A DNA stretch of 64,000 nt from Gelidibacter pelagius. Its GTDB lineage: Bacteria; Bacteroidota; Bacteroidia; Flavobacteriales; Flavobacteriaceae. Where the stretch lies: positions 1 to 64,000 of the forward strand of contig NZ_JAGEVG010000007.1 of the NCBI RefSeq assembly GCF_017581925.1, written 5' to 3'. Each line of letters begins with the position of its first letter. Position 1 is the first letter of the stretch. Shown in pieces: positions 9,273 through 17,851 of this stretch. The notes beneath the pieces are model-generated. The model searched no databases. It was not told the origin of the DNA and was given only the letters and a program-made list of their open reading frames with translations. A program made the translations under genes and the position numbers.

Positions 9273-9446
9273 TTTTCTGATTTTAGTCTCTTAAAGATAG
9301 TGACTTTAAAACTTATTTATAAACTCTGTAACAATTTTGCAACAATTCCTACAAATAAATTAAAGGAATAATAATTTTGATACTGATTTATTTTAACGAA
9401 ATTGCTACTCATTAAACTTATTTGAACACACTTAAACAATATACTT

Positions 9447-10796
9447 ATGTCTGATGATTTTGATTTATTAGAAACCAATTCTAACGAGAAAACTGGTAAA
9501 GTGGATGTCAATTGGGGTAAAGCCATTGACACCATGAAATCTAAGTTAGCCCAGGAGGACGATCCGCAGTCCCGTCAAAAAATCCTGAACGCCACGCTCG
9601 ATGATGTGGTGCACATGGCAGAAAAAGACAGAACAACGCTTTTGGATGCCATCAAGGACCTTACCGATTATCAGGATGAAGTGGGAATTATCTTTGAAAA
9701 GTTCTCCTCTCTCAATCCTGATGAGCAACGCGTCATTGACGATGCCCAGAAAGCATTGGAACGCGCTCGTATTGAGTTGGAAGATGCACGTAATAAACCG
9801 GATACCTGGTGGAATAACCTTTGGGGACGAAAAAGCAAGATCAAACAAGAAGAGCAAGAGTTTAAGGAGGCCGAGAAAGTTAGGGCAGGTGCAGATAACA
9901 AAGCAAAAGCCATGTTCCAGGAGCGCATTGAAAGCGCCGATGTACAAACCCTTTTAAGTGAATTGTCTTTTAAAAGTCAAGCCGCGGTATCCCGTTTAAA
10001 AAACAGGGAGGTTGAAATTAAAGAGGTGGAAGACAAGCTTCAAATTGCCATTGTTGAAGCTACTAAAAATCACACTCGAGCTTTAGAAAAGAAGAAAGAA
10101 GTAGAAGCAAAGCTCGATGATAACTACGCATTGTTAAGACAGGCCCGTCAGGAATTGGACGAGATTGTCGACAAGCAATCGGCAGATTACGCCCAGTCTG
10201 TAGGTAACGTCACTACTTTAGAGCAAAAAATAGAAGAATTGGAAGGTCTTAAAAATGCCTATACCACTTTGGCCGCGAGTAAAGATAGTTTTGTGCATAA
10301 ACACAACCTGACCATTAAAGTATTGACATCTTTACGAAGCAACTTACAAACGCATCGCGCTAAATTAAAGAGCGATACCGAAGAGCGTCTTAAATATTAT
10401 GATGGTTATGTCGTGGCACTTAAAGCGCGAACAGATCAGGAGTTTGCAGCTATATTAGAACATTTGGGGGTCAAGACCGATGAGCATATTGGAGAAACTT
10501 TAGCGTCAATGCATACTGCAAGTGCCAAAGCACGTCAGGAAATGATGGAAAATATCCCCGTACACGAAAAAGTGATGCAAGGGGTCTACAGCAGTTACGC
10601 TGAAGCTTTACAGGAAATCCGTACCAAAGATGCCGATATCCAAAAGAATTTCGCTGAGCGTTACGGTATCGACATGAAAGAGATCTTTGAAGATTACTAT
10701 AAAGCTGATGCTACCAAGCCTTCAGGGAATGACAATGCAGGAAAACCTGCAGCAGCACCAAAACCAGAAACTAATAGCGACGATCTATTGTCCTGA
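9447..10796 (+). CDS. long coiled-coil protein, first gene of the AAA locus
   Basis: A 449-aa soluble protein, highly charged and predicted helical almost throughout, with long coiled-coil stretches (about residues 95-160, 180-260 and 290-420). A tryptophan cluster, DTWWNNLWGRKSK, sits near residue 120. The C-terminus is a Pro/Ala/Asn-rich linker ending DDLLS. There is no signal peptide or membrane helix. A TAATTTTG (-7-like) at 9372-9379 is a possible promoter. It begins a one-direction block with an AAA ATPase and membrane proteins. I cannot assign a function; TelA-like or filament-like roles are speculation. Confidence 0.8.
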   Translation: MSDDFDLLETNSNEKTGKVDVNWGKAIDTMKSKLAQEDDPQSRQKILNATLDDVVHMAEKDRTTLLDAIKDLTDYQDEVGIIFEKFSSLNPDEQRVIDDAQKALERARIELEDARNKPDTWWNNLWGRKSKIKQEEQEFKEAEKVRAGADNKAKAMFQERIESADVQTLLSELSFKSQAAVSRLKNREVEIKEVEDKLQIAIVEATKNHTRALEKKKEVEAKLDDNYALLRQARQELDEIVDKQSADYAQSVGNVTTLEQKIEELEGLKNAYTTLAASKDSFVHKHNLTIKVLTSLRSNLQTHRAKLKSDTEERLKYYDGYVVALKARTDQEFAAILEHLGVKTDEHIGETLASMHTASAKARQEMMENIPVHEKVMQGVYSSYAEALQEIRTKDADIQKNFAERYGIDMKEIFEDYYKADATKPSGNDNAGKPAAAPKPETNSDDLLS

Positions 10797-10812
10797 TAAA
10801 AAGATGCCGACT

Positions 10813-10857
10813 GACCTGAAAGGTTTTCAAAACCTGTCAGGTCTTTTGAGTTTTTTT
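10813..10857. terminator. inverted repeat with T tract after the coiled-coil gene
   Basis: GACCTGA (10813-10819) pairs with TCAGGTC (10837-10843) around the inner palindrome AGGTTTTCAAAACCT, followed by TTTT and a second T7 run. It starts 17 bp after the stop. It could act as a terminator but also looks like a dispersed palindrome of the kind common in this phylum. Confidence 0.6.
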
Positions 10858-10858
10858 G

Positions 10859-10980
10859 TTCATGGCGTTCCCACGCGAAAAGCGTGGTCAGGTTTTCCGC
10901 TGTATCTTTTTTGTTTGAAGATTTCGACAAGCTCAACCTCTAAACAAAAAAGGATGCCGCTGCAACCCTTAACGCGTGTT
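10859..10980. repeat. composite repeat-like element with two hairpins
   Basis: About 120 bp of non-coding DNA containing the hairpin CCACGC-GAAAA-GCGTGG (10871-10887) and a second inverted pair, CTTTTTTGTTT (10906-10916) against AAACAAAAAAG (10942-10952), around GATTTCGACAAGCTCAACC. The structure resembles dispersed intergenic repeats of flavobacteria. Only one copy is present here, so the repeat status is inferred. Confidence 0.4.
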
Positions 10981-11042
10981 TAGGTAACAACTAGATTAGG
11001 AATCATTCATAATTTTTCATCATTAATTTTTAACTAGAAAAA

Positions 11043-12104
11043 GTGTCCATCAATCACATCGTAACACCATTAGATTCTGCATATCTCGACTCCAAGGAGC
11101 AGTATGTGTTTTATCATAAAATGGTCGATTTTGCGCTCAAGGAATTAATTGTGAGTGCACAACGTGAAAACTTGTGTACTACTCAGGAACTCATTTTTTT
11201 TAAACAATATGCAGATTTGCTATTGTATTCTATTGAAGCCATGCGGGTCAAGTACATGTATGACGAAGAAGAGAATATGAAAGTCGATTTGACCGAATCT
11301 GGTTTTCCAAATTATTTGGAATTCCGCTATTTGTTCAATGATTTATCATTAAAGGAAAATTATGTCAACAAGCTCAAAGATGTGAGTGAGTTACAGGAAG
11401 AGTTTTTAGATACTTTGCTCCGAAAGAAAGAACCTATTAAAAAAAGCCGATTGTTTCAGGCGGCCTCCATTGTCTATTACACATCAGTGGAACAGAAATT
11501 TATTTTTAATCGTTTTGTACAAGGGAAAATCATAAAGGCACCAGAAGATTCTGCAGCTGAGTTTATGACCAGCTGGAGTTTTTTTGACGTAGGTTGCAAC
11601 CGACCTTTTGTTTGTTATATGTACTTTGATTTTGAAGGTACTAATATTGAAGCCAATAAAACTCAAATCTATGAGGTGCTCAAAAACACCGCAGATCGTG
11701 AAATGAACTTAGACGTCATGGCCTATGGTATTGATCGGAAATTGAAGGATATCAAGCCCAAGCACATCAAACGCATCGATTTGGGGCCGTTCCATAATGT
11801 ATTTGCCAAGGACGAAAACCAAATCACCCATGCTATTTTAAAGAATATTGCAGATAAAGTTGTGCCTTTGGAAAGCTATGCACTCTCCTTAAGCGTTGAC
11901 GAAGTACTCTCAGGTAGCGAATTTAGCGAAGGTGGCTATTTCTCAAAACAAACCTTGCAGAAATGGAATGACCCCATTCATAAAAGTTATGTCTTGGCAC
12001 CACATCGCATCATTCAGTTATTGTACAGTAAAACGCCGGAAATCATGAATAAGTTGGCAAAACCACCGATTCAGATAGCAGATTTGAAAATAAGTAAAGT
12101 TTAA
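11043..12104 (+). CDS. conserved-looking protein of unknown function (353 aa)
   Basis: A soluble 353-aa mixed alpha/beta protein without signal peptide, membrane helix or recognised motif. The N-terminal half is helical (KEQYVFYHKMVDFALKEL, FFKQYADLLLYSIEAM). The C-terminal half has strand-like segments (RPFVCYMYFDFEG, HIKRIDLGPFHNVFA) and ends with a helical LLYSKTPEIMNKLAKPP region. The start is GTG: an in-frame stop lies at 11031-11033 and no ATG occurs before residue 27. Its position between the coiled-coil gene and the AAA ATPase gene suggests a shared process. Confidence 0.75.
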   Translation: MSINHIVTPLDSAYLDSKEQYVFYHKMVDFALKELIVSAQRENLCTTQELIFFKQYADLLLYSIEAMRVKYMYDEEENMKVDLTESGFPNYLEFRYLFNDLSLKENYVNKLKDVSELQEEFLDTLLRKKEPIKKSRLFQAASIVYYTSVEQKFIFNRFVQGKIIKAPEDSAAEFMTSWSFFDVGCNRPFVCYMYFDFEGTNIEANKTQIYEVLKNTADREMNLDVMAYGIDRKLKDIKPKHIKRIDLGPFHNVFAKDENQITHAILKNIADKVVPLESYALSLSVDEVLSGSEFSEGGYFSKQTLQKWNDPIHKSYVLAPHRIIQLLYSKTPEIMNKLAKPPIQIADLKISKV

Positions 12105-12256
12105 AAATAGAATAAAGATCGCTGCGCTTATAGAATCAAGAATCGAGACTTTTAATTGTGAAGAATTGGAAGTTTTTTTAAATAAACGGAGAAAAATTTC
12201 TTCCCTATTTAAGGGAAGGCGGATTAAATTCCCGTAAGGGAATTGAAGTAAGTTAT

Positions 12257-12291
12257 CAGTCGGCAGTCGGCAGTTGGCAGTCGGCAGTTAG
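12257..12291 (+). repeat. heptanucleotide tandem array CAGTnGG x5
   Basis: Five head-to-tail 7-bp units: CAGTCGG, CAGTCGG, CAGTTGG, CAGTCGG, CAGTTAG. It lies 48 bp before the four-helix-bundle gene. A related array in the opposite orientation (12719-12753) lies on the other side of that gene. Two short palindromes (CTTCCCT-n-AGGGAAG and TTCCC-n-GGGAA, about 12201-12244) precede it. Confidence 0.85.
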
Positions 12292-12339
12292 CTGAATATT
12301 TCAAATTAATTTATAAACAGAGTACTGAAGATTACAGAA

Positions 12340-12704
12340 ATGAGTTTTAAAAAGTTATTGGCATATCAGAAAGGATTTGATTTAGAGATGGATATTTTTC
12401 ACCTAACAAAAGAGTTTCCTAAATCTGAGCAATTTTTGTTGACTTCGCAAATGGTTAGATCAAGTCGAGCTGTGTGTTCTGCAATTGCTGAAGCTTATCG
12501 AAAACGTCAATATGAAAAACATTTTAAAAGTAAATTGTCAGATGCTGATAGTGAAAATTCAGAAACTCAATTGTGGTTAGACTTTGCCTTGGCTTGTCAT
12601 TACATCGATGATAAAAAAGAGAAAAGCTACAGCTAAAAAGTGAAGAAATCGGAAGACTCTTAAACTATATGATTAACAATCCTGATAAGTTTGGATTAAA
12701 ATAA
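12340..12704 (+). pseudogene. four-helix-bundle protein (S23/IVS-like), frameshifted
   Basis: The N-terminal 92 codons match the small four-helix-bundle family related to the ORFs in 23S rRNA intervening sequences: FKKLLAYQKGFDL, EFPKSEQFLLTSQMVRSSRA, AIAEAYRKRQYEKHF, DSENSETQLWLDFALAC. The frame stops early after KEKSYS at 12634-12636. Adding one base near the A-run at 12622-12625 restores a typical family end (LQLKSEEIGRLLNYMINNP then DKFGLK) stopping at 12702-12704. So the gene carries a one-base deletion, or there is a sequencing error in the homopolymer. The family is often found in variable intergenic sites. Confidence 0.75.
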
Positions 12705-12718
12705 TAAAGGCACTCCAC

Positions 12719-12753
12719 GACTGAAGACTGAAGACTGCCAACTGAGGACTAAA
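12719..12753 (-). repeat. heptanucleotide array (GACTGnn type), inverse of the CAGT array
   Basis: Five 7-bp units on the plus strand: GACTGAA, GACTGAA, GACTGCC, AACTGAG, GACTAAA. Read on the minus strand they contain CAGTC, matching the array at 12257-12291 in inverted orientation. The array ends four bases before the ATG of the AAA ATPase gene, so it forms that gene's leader. Confidence 0.8.
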
Positions 12754-12757
12754 AAAT

Positions 12758-14716
12758 ATGCAACAAAACTCAACATTCCCCATAAAACAAAATGACCTCG
12801 ATATGCTTCGTGATGAAGCAGCATCGTATCTTAAAAGTATCCAATGGGAACAAGGGCAACGTGCCAAAAACAAAGATAAAGATGCTAAAGACGATTCCAT
12901 TCTTCTTTATCTTTCCAGAGCCAATAACGGCTCTAATATGGCAGAAACCACGTCGGTGTCCAAAACTATTCTGGAACTTAAAAAGCGTTTGCTTCCCGAT
13001 TCAATTGCCATTCCAGTATTACTTAACCAAACCTTGTATGCCGTTCAGGAAGGTTTGACCTTAGGTATTTGGATCAAGGACAGTTATTATGATGCTTCAG
13101 GATTGTCCAGTTTAAATGAGCGCAAAGCCTCATTGGACAGCATGGGCAAGAGAGAGTATGAAAGTAAAATGCATACTGCAACAGCCTTCATGTTGTTTTC
13201 AGCGGCCTATAATATTTTGCACAATCTAAAACCTTATGCATCTGACGATTTGAGCGTTATGAAGCAAAAATTTGCAGGCATTCCCGAAGTTTCGTTTTTG
13301 TCGCCTTTAAAAGGGGTGGCCTGTACCTTGTTTTATTATGACAAATATTTGGGACATCCTGATATTATCAAAAGTGATAAGGATGTGGCCGATTTCACAG
13401 TGGTCTTCTTTGAAGCATTGATTGATGAAATCCAAATGCGAAAAGCCACGTTGGAATATCAGGAAACCATTGTGGACAGAACTTACAAGTTGGAGCATTC
13501 CGAATTTGCGATTTCTGGATGGAACAACGTTTTTGCCGGTGCTGCCAAGAGTGTAGAATTCAACAAAATTAAGTTTGAGCAGATTGTCGGAAACAAAGAT
13601 GCCAAACATTTTGCACGCCGATTGACCGAACGTATGTTGAGTTATGATTTTACCGCCAAAAAGAATCCGTTTCAGGAATTGGGCGGATTTATGCCAGTTT
13701 TTATGGGCTACGGTATACCTGGAACAGGAAAAAGTATGCTCATTGCGGCTATCGCCACAAAATTAAAGGAACATTGCGACCATCTGGAGATTCCGTTTCT
13801 ATTCCATCCAATGCCTGATACTTTGATTTCAACATTTCAAGGCGGTTCTGCCGAAAAAATGGTGGAATGGATGAAGCCTATGCAAGATCCATCAAAATTG
13901 ATTTTCGCACCAATTGATGATGCTGAAAACAACTTGCAAGAACGAACTGCACAAGGTGTTTCTGCAGGTGTTAAAGAAGTAATTGGAGTGTTTTTAAGAT
14001 ATACAGAAGGCGCTTATGCGGTGAATTACGGCAATAGTTCCATAGGATTATTCACTAATTTACCAGAGATGCTGGATAAAGCTGTGATTTCGCGAGTGCA
14101 AGGTCGATTCAAAATCGATGGCGCCAGAACCGAACATGACTTTTTGGATCAAGATCATATATGGTGGCGCAAGTTGGAGAAAACGATGCCGGATTTCATA
14201 AACATGAAAGATCCAAATCATTATAACTATCTCCAAGATCAAGGTTTGGCGAAGAATATGGGAGAGATTTTAAGCGCAGTCGACAAGCCATCAGAAGAAC
14301 GCGTCCATGCTGTTTATGATCAGGTTGAAAAACAGTTTCAAACCAATGAACATCAGTTTTACGCCAATCTATATAAGGAAATTCAAAAAGTTTTCCCGTT
14401 CTTTTCCTCAAGGGATGTTCGGAATATACAATCGGCCATATCATTACGATTAACCGATTTTGATTTGGAACCCTCATGGTTTGATAATCCCGAAATCTAT
14501 TTTAAACAGCCTTATGAGACCAAATTCAACATGCTGCAGGAATTGATGCGCGCCAATATGAAAGGCCTTAATTTTTCTGAAATAAGACGTCAGGAAGTCG
14601 TGCGTTATTTGGATAACGTGGCTACAATTGCTGACACCGATTTCAAACGACAAGTCGATTCAAGAGTCAATCAACTTAACATTGAATTGGAAGCACGAAA
14701 GAAGTTTGAAAAGTAG
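12758..14716 (+). CDS. AAA ATPase, classical-type, with a large N-terminal domain
   Basis: A 652-aa soluble ATPase. Residues 1-300 are an unrecognised helical domain. The AAA module follows: Walker A GIPGTGKS (residues 319-326), Walker B LIFAPIDDAEN (residues 381-391; D387 D388 where DE is usual), then TNLPEMLDKAVISRVQGRF, which fits the second region of homology (TNRPE..LDpAllRR..GRFD) with sensor Asn and candidate arginine fingers. Residues about 480-652 are helical. No membrane helix or protease motif is present. Such ATPases usually form hexamers that remodel protein complexes. Neighbours (coiled-coil and membrane proteins) are possible substrates; that is inference. Confidence 0.85.
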   Translation: MQQNSTFPIKQNDLDMLRDEAASYLKSIQWEQGQRAKNKDKDAKDDSILLYLSRANNGSNMAETTSVSKTILELKKRLLPDSIAIPVLLNQTLYAVQEGLTLGIWIKDSYYDASGLSSLNERKASLDSMGKREYESKMHTATAFMLFSAAYNILHNLKPYASDDLSVMKQKFAGIPEVSFLSPLKGVACTLFYYDKYLGHPDIIKSDKDVADFTVVFFEALIDEIQMRKATLEYQETIVDRTYKLEHSEFAISGWNNVFAGAAKSVEFNKIKFEQIVGNKDAKHFARRLTERMLSYDFTAKKNPFQELGGFMPVFMGYGIPGTGKSMLIAAIATKLKEHCDHLEIPFLFHPMPDTLISTFQGGSAEKMVEWMKPMQDPSKLIFAPIDDAENNLQERTAQGVSAGVKEVIGVFLRYTEGAYAVNYGNSSIGLFTNLPEMLDKAVISRVQGRFKIDGARTEHDFLDQDHIWWRKLEKTMPDFINMKDPNHYNYLQDQGLAKNMGEILSAVDKPSEERVHAVYDQVEKQFQTNEHQFYANLYKEIQKVFPFFSSRDVRNIQSAISLRLTDFDLEPSWFDNPEIYFKQPYETKFNMLQELMRANMKGLNFSEIRRQEVVRYLDNVATIADTDFKRQVDSRVNQLNIELEARKKFEK

Positions 14717-14765
14717 AGAATAGATTAGAGAAAATAGACTAAAGAATAATCTAACTTAGAGACAA

Positions 14766-14823
14766 GCCTGCCCGTCCACTTGCCCGAAACTTTTGTAGAG
14801 GCGGGTAGCATTTGCGGAGGAGG
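14766..14823 (+). repeat. 59-bp interspersed repeat, copy 1
   Basis: The segment starts GCCTGCCCGTCC, continues CCCGAAACTTTT and TAGAGG, and ends TTTGCGGAGG. The same sequence in opposite orientation with only a few differences lies at 31272-31330. It sits in the gap between the AAA gene and the NUDIX gene. Confidence 0.8.
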
Positions 14824-14827
14824 AAAA

Positions 14828-14854
14828 CAAGAAACAAGAAACAAGAACAAGAAA
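14828..14854 (+). repeat. CAAGAAA heptad array (short)
   Basis: Four units, CAAGAAA, CAAGAAA, CAAGAA, CAAGAAA (one has lost a base), ending seven bases before the NUDIX start codon. It is the same unit as the longer array at 16129-16177. Confidence 0.8.
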
Positions 14855-14861
14855 AATTTCA

Positions 14862-15446
14862 ATGTCAAACAACATAAAAAACATCGCCATTAAAACACTT
14901 TCCAAAGCTTGGGCTACTTTATTGGAGATCAATTATGATTACCAGTTCAAAGATGGCACATGGAAACACGTTTCCAGAGAAAGTTATGATCGTGGGCATG
15001 GCACCGGAATTTTATTATACAATGTTGATAAGGGCACTATTATTTTGACTAAACAATTCCGAATGCCAATTTATCATACCAATAAAGATGAAGCGATGTC
15101 CATTGAAATCTGTGCTGGAGCCATAGACGATAATGATTTGCCAGAATCCACAATAATTAGAGAAGTGGAAGAGGAAGTTGGATATAAAGTTAAAGACGTT
15201 AAAAAGATAATGGAAACGTACATGTCACCTGGCGCCTTAACCGAAAAGATGTATTTGTTTGTGGCGCCGTATTCAGAAGACATGAAGGTCAATGAAGGGG
15301 GTGGTGTTGCCAGTGAGGATGAGGAAATTGAAGTTATGGAGCTGCCATTTTCGAAAGCTTTAGAAATGATGGCATCTGGAGAAATTCAGGACGCCAAAAC
15401 TATTATTTTATTGCAGTATGCGCAAATTCACAATATATTTAAATAA
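14862..15446 (+). CDS. NUDIX hydrolase, GDP-mannose pyrophosphatase NudK-like
   Basis: A 194-aa cytoplasmic hydrolase of nucleoside-diphosphate-linked compounds. The NUDIX box begins at GAIDDNDLPES and ends REVEEEVGY (about residues 86-108). It keeps the RExxEE core, but the first conserved Glu is Asp. YMSPGALTEKMYLFVAPY is the typical C-terminal block of the ADP-ribose / GDP-mannose group. It is followed after 8 bp by a membrane-protein gene, so they are one transcript. GDP-sugar turnover is likely but the exact substrate is not readable. Confidence 0.85.
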   Translation: MSNNIKNIAIKTLSKAWATLLEINYDYQFKDGTWKHVSRESYDRGHGTGILLYNVDKGTIILTKQFRMPIYHTNKDEAMSIEICAGAIDDNDLPESTIIREVEEEVGYKVKDVKKIMETYMSPGALTEKMYLFVAPYSEDMKVNEGGGVASEDEEIEVMELPFSKALEMMASGEIQDAKTIILLQYAQIHNIFK

Positions 15447-15454
15447 TTGTCATA

Positions 15455-16084
15455 ATGACAGAAGGAGAGATAATAACTGAAAGTAACACCAATAAGGTTC
15501 TTGCGTTGCAGGATTACCTTTCAATTGGGTACATCTTTTTATTGATTCTTGGAATTTTCCATGAAACGATTTATTATAAGTTTATAGGAGTCAATATTTT
15601 GGATTACTCCTCTATTTTGGATGTTCTAATTAGTCCAATTTCAGTGATGTTTGGAAATTTAGTATTAGGATTTACTGTGGTGGTGTCAGTGTTTCTATCG
15701 TATTGGTACTTGAAAGTAATTCCCAAATATTACCACTGGTTGGGAACTAAAAAGCGCTATCAACAGGGTAAAAGAAAAGAAAAATTAGAGAAAGGAGTTG
15801 CAAGACTTAAAAGTAAAAACGGTGCTCTTATGTTCATTTGTTTTTTTGTGTTTTCTTTGTTTATTGGGTTAGCAATCGGAAGTGGAAACAAGACAAACGA
15901 TAGAATTCAAAATGACGATTTCAAACTGACACATCTTCTACTTTTTAAGGATGGTGAACAACAAGAAATAAAAATGTTGGGTAAGAATAGCCTATACGTG
16001 TTTTATGTTATAAAAGGAAAAGATGAAGTTTCGATTGCACCTATTGATGGAAATATAAAGTTGATAAAGAAGTTAAAAGAATAA
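15455..16084 (+). CDS. membrane protein of unknown function (209 aa)
   Basis: A 209-aa protein with about three to four hydrophobic helices (residues 20-37, 53-95 and 125-143), a basic cytoplasmic-type loop KKRYQQGKRKEKLEKGVARLK between them, and a soluble C-terminal domain of about 60 residues (THLLLFKDGEQQEIKML ...). I recognise no family. It starts 8 bp after the NUDIX gene. The C-terminal LRVFYVI/KLIKKLKE-type strands suggest a small folded sensor or anchor domain, which is speculative. Confidence 0.7.
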   Translation: MTEGEIITESNTNKVLALQDYLSIGYIFLLILGIFHETIYYKFIGVNILDYSSILDVLISPISVMFGNLVLGFTVVVSVFLSYWYLKVIPKYYHWLGTKKRYQQGKRKEKLEKGVARLKSKNGALMFICFFVFSLFIGLAIGSGNKTNDRIQNDDFKLTHLLLFKDGEQQEIKMLGKNSLYVFYVIKGKDEVSIAPIDGNIKLIKKLKE

Positions 16085-16128
16085 ACCCGCCAGTCGACTG
16101 GCAGTGAATAAAGAATAATTTTTTCACT

Positions 16129-16195
16129 CAAGAAACAAGAAACAAGAAACAAGAAACAAGAAACAAGAAACAAGAGATTCCCACTTTCGTGGGAA
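16129..16195 (+). repeat. CAAGAAA heptad array x7 plus a terminal palindrome
   Basis: Six perfect CAAGAAA units and one CAAGAGA (16129-16177), then the palindrome TTCCCAC-TTTC-GTGGGAA (16178-16195), which ends six bases before the ATG at 16202. A 14-bp perfect palindrome, GCCAGTCGACTGGC (16089-16102), lies just upstream. Array length could vary by slippage and alter the leader of the downstream gene. Confidence 0.9.
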
Positions 16196-16201
16196 GTAAA
16201 C

Positions 16202-17437
16202 ATGGAAAAACTAAAAGAAGCTCAATTATTTAGAAACGATCTCATCCCAATCAGTGGGAAATTGGTAGAGCGTTATAATCAGTGCCTGAAAATTTTAGGG
16301 TTAACTGAAACCTCTCTTACAAGTTTTTCAATCGATGGTTTAGGTTGGAGTCCTGAAATCGCAGAAGAAAAAAAAGAAATCCATTATCTGAATAATGGTG
16401 AAGCCAATCCCAATGCCATTATCATTACGCCGTTTCAAAAAGGAAAGCCGGTATATATGCCTTTTCATACCTTTGACCGGGAGATGATGCAGCTGATTTT
16501 CAAGACGCATGGTGATCAGATAAATGATATTACAAGGGATTGTGCTATTTGTGTTGATTTTGATCAATATATTGATGCTTTTTATGAACCCTTGGACGTT
16601 CTGAAATATAAGGATATTTCCATTAGCTTTAAATTGATCAATAATCTTGATAAAGTACAAAAACAGCAGTTTGAGTTGATCGATACGTTTAAACAAGAGC
16701 ATAATTTTATTGATGAAAATCTTCACCAACGAATACTGGATTCTGCAAAAACTTATGGCGATTTAAGACACAGGAATTTAGAGCTTAAAGAGCTTTATTT
16801 TTCAACGGATTCCTTTTACACAAAAGCTTTTGGAGGTGTGTATGTCTTGCGTGATTTTATCACGCCAATTGTGGTGTTCGAAGATGAAAAATGGCATAAG
16901 GAAGCCATTAAAGACACCTCTCACGACGTATTGATTTACCACATTTCACAACCTGAATTGTTAGAAAAGTTGCGCGACCATCTGATTATTGAATATGATT
17001 TGGATGAAGTAGTTAAGACCGCACGTTATGAACGAATCAAAAAATTCATGTTCTCCACGTTTTTAAAAAACACTCAACATCCTATAAAAGATATTTTGGA
17101 TGATAAAGTATTGTTCAAAGGGTACTTGAACAAATTGCCCATTGAAGATCGGAAAAAGGTGATGAGTGTTGAATTGTACCTTGAAAAGATGGAAGTCAGC
17201 AATCAATATAAATTGGCCGATATAGTTGATGTGGAACTCTTTGAAGCTTTACAACAACCACATTCGTCTCTAAATGCAAAGCATCAAGATTTAATATGGA
17301 GATTACTGGTGAATATTTCGTCTTTGGATGTATTATTCCTGTATTGGTACGACAAAGAACAGTTTTATAACAACTATAAAGAGTGGGATGATTCGTTGAA
17401 AGATTGGGTAATTGCGACGATTCGTAACAATATATAA
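16202..17437 (+). CDS. conserved-looking protein of unknown function (411 aa)
   Basis: A soluble 411-aa protein without signal peptide or membrane helices. The N-terminus reads LFRNDLIPISGKLVERYNQC, the centre has KAFGGVYVLRDFITPIVVFEDEKWHKEA, and the C-terminus is helical and rich in aromatic residues (LFLYWYDKEQFYNNYKEWDDSLKDW). No catalytic motif is evident. Bacteroidota genomes encode similar proteins described only as domains of unknown function, but I cannot name one with certainty. Its leader carries the CAAGAAA array and palindrome. It is probably part of the AAA locus by position and strand. Confidence 0.72.
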   Translation: MEKLKEAQLFRNDLIPISGKLVERYNQCLKILGLTETSLTSFSIDGLGWSPEIAEEKKEIHYLNNGEANPNAIIITPFQKGKPVYMPFHTFDREMMQLIFKTHGDQINDITRDCAICVDFDQYIDAFYEPLDVLKYKDISISFKLINNLDKVQKQQFELIDTFKQEHNFIDENLHQRILDSAKTYGDLRHRNLELKELYFSTDSFYTKAFGGVYVLRDFITPIVVFEDEKWHKEAIKDTSHDVLIYHISQPELLEKLRDHLIIEYDLDEVVKTARYERIKKFMFSTFLKNTQHPIKDILDDKVLFKGYLNKLPIEDRKKVMSVELYLEKMEVSNQYKLADIVDVELFEALQQPHSSLNAKHQDLIWRLLVNISSLDVLFLYWYDKEQFYNNYKEWDDSLKDWVIATIRNNI

Positions 17438-17851
17438 ATTTTTTAGACTAATTTTAAAGGAGATGTATAGATACAAGTTTTCTTTTGATGTTCATTGAAT
17501 TTGTCGAATTGACTTTGGATTAAATCAGAGAGAAAGTCCTTTAGAAGAAGAATAAATCAACCACCTCGTCTTCATCCCGTTTTCTCGGGATGAATCCACT
17601 CCTCCTTCAAAGGAGGAGAAGTTTTGATTCTTCTTAAGATATTAGTTTGAGAAATTTTGAAATAATGATCATTGAAAAAATTCCTTCCCTTGAGAGGGAA
17701 GGTGGATTTTGGCTCGGTAAAGAGCCTAAAGACGGAAGAGTTTATTTGTAATGATATCAATACAATCAAAATGGATATCAACGAATTCTTCATCGCTATG
17801 AAAGTATAACACTTCTTCTTTGGAAGGAGCTTAATTTATAAAAACAAAAAA
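17438..17851. other. intergenic region with three palindromes
   Basis: 414 bp without a credible gene. It holds TTCATCCCG-n6-CGGGATGAA (17571-17594), CTCCTCCTT-CA-AAGGAGGAG (17599-17618) and CCTTCCCT-TGAG-AGGGAAGG (about 17683-17702). These look like dispersed palindromes rather than one terminator. A minus-strand frame here translates to low-information repeat peptide and is not called. Confidence 0.65.

Noticed and set aside
17572-17793. 73-codon minus-strand frame
   Set aside because: It is made of palindromic repeat DNA, has the typical repeat-translation peptide and no independent support.
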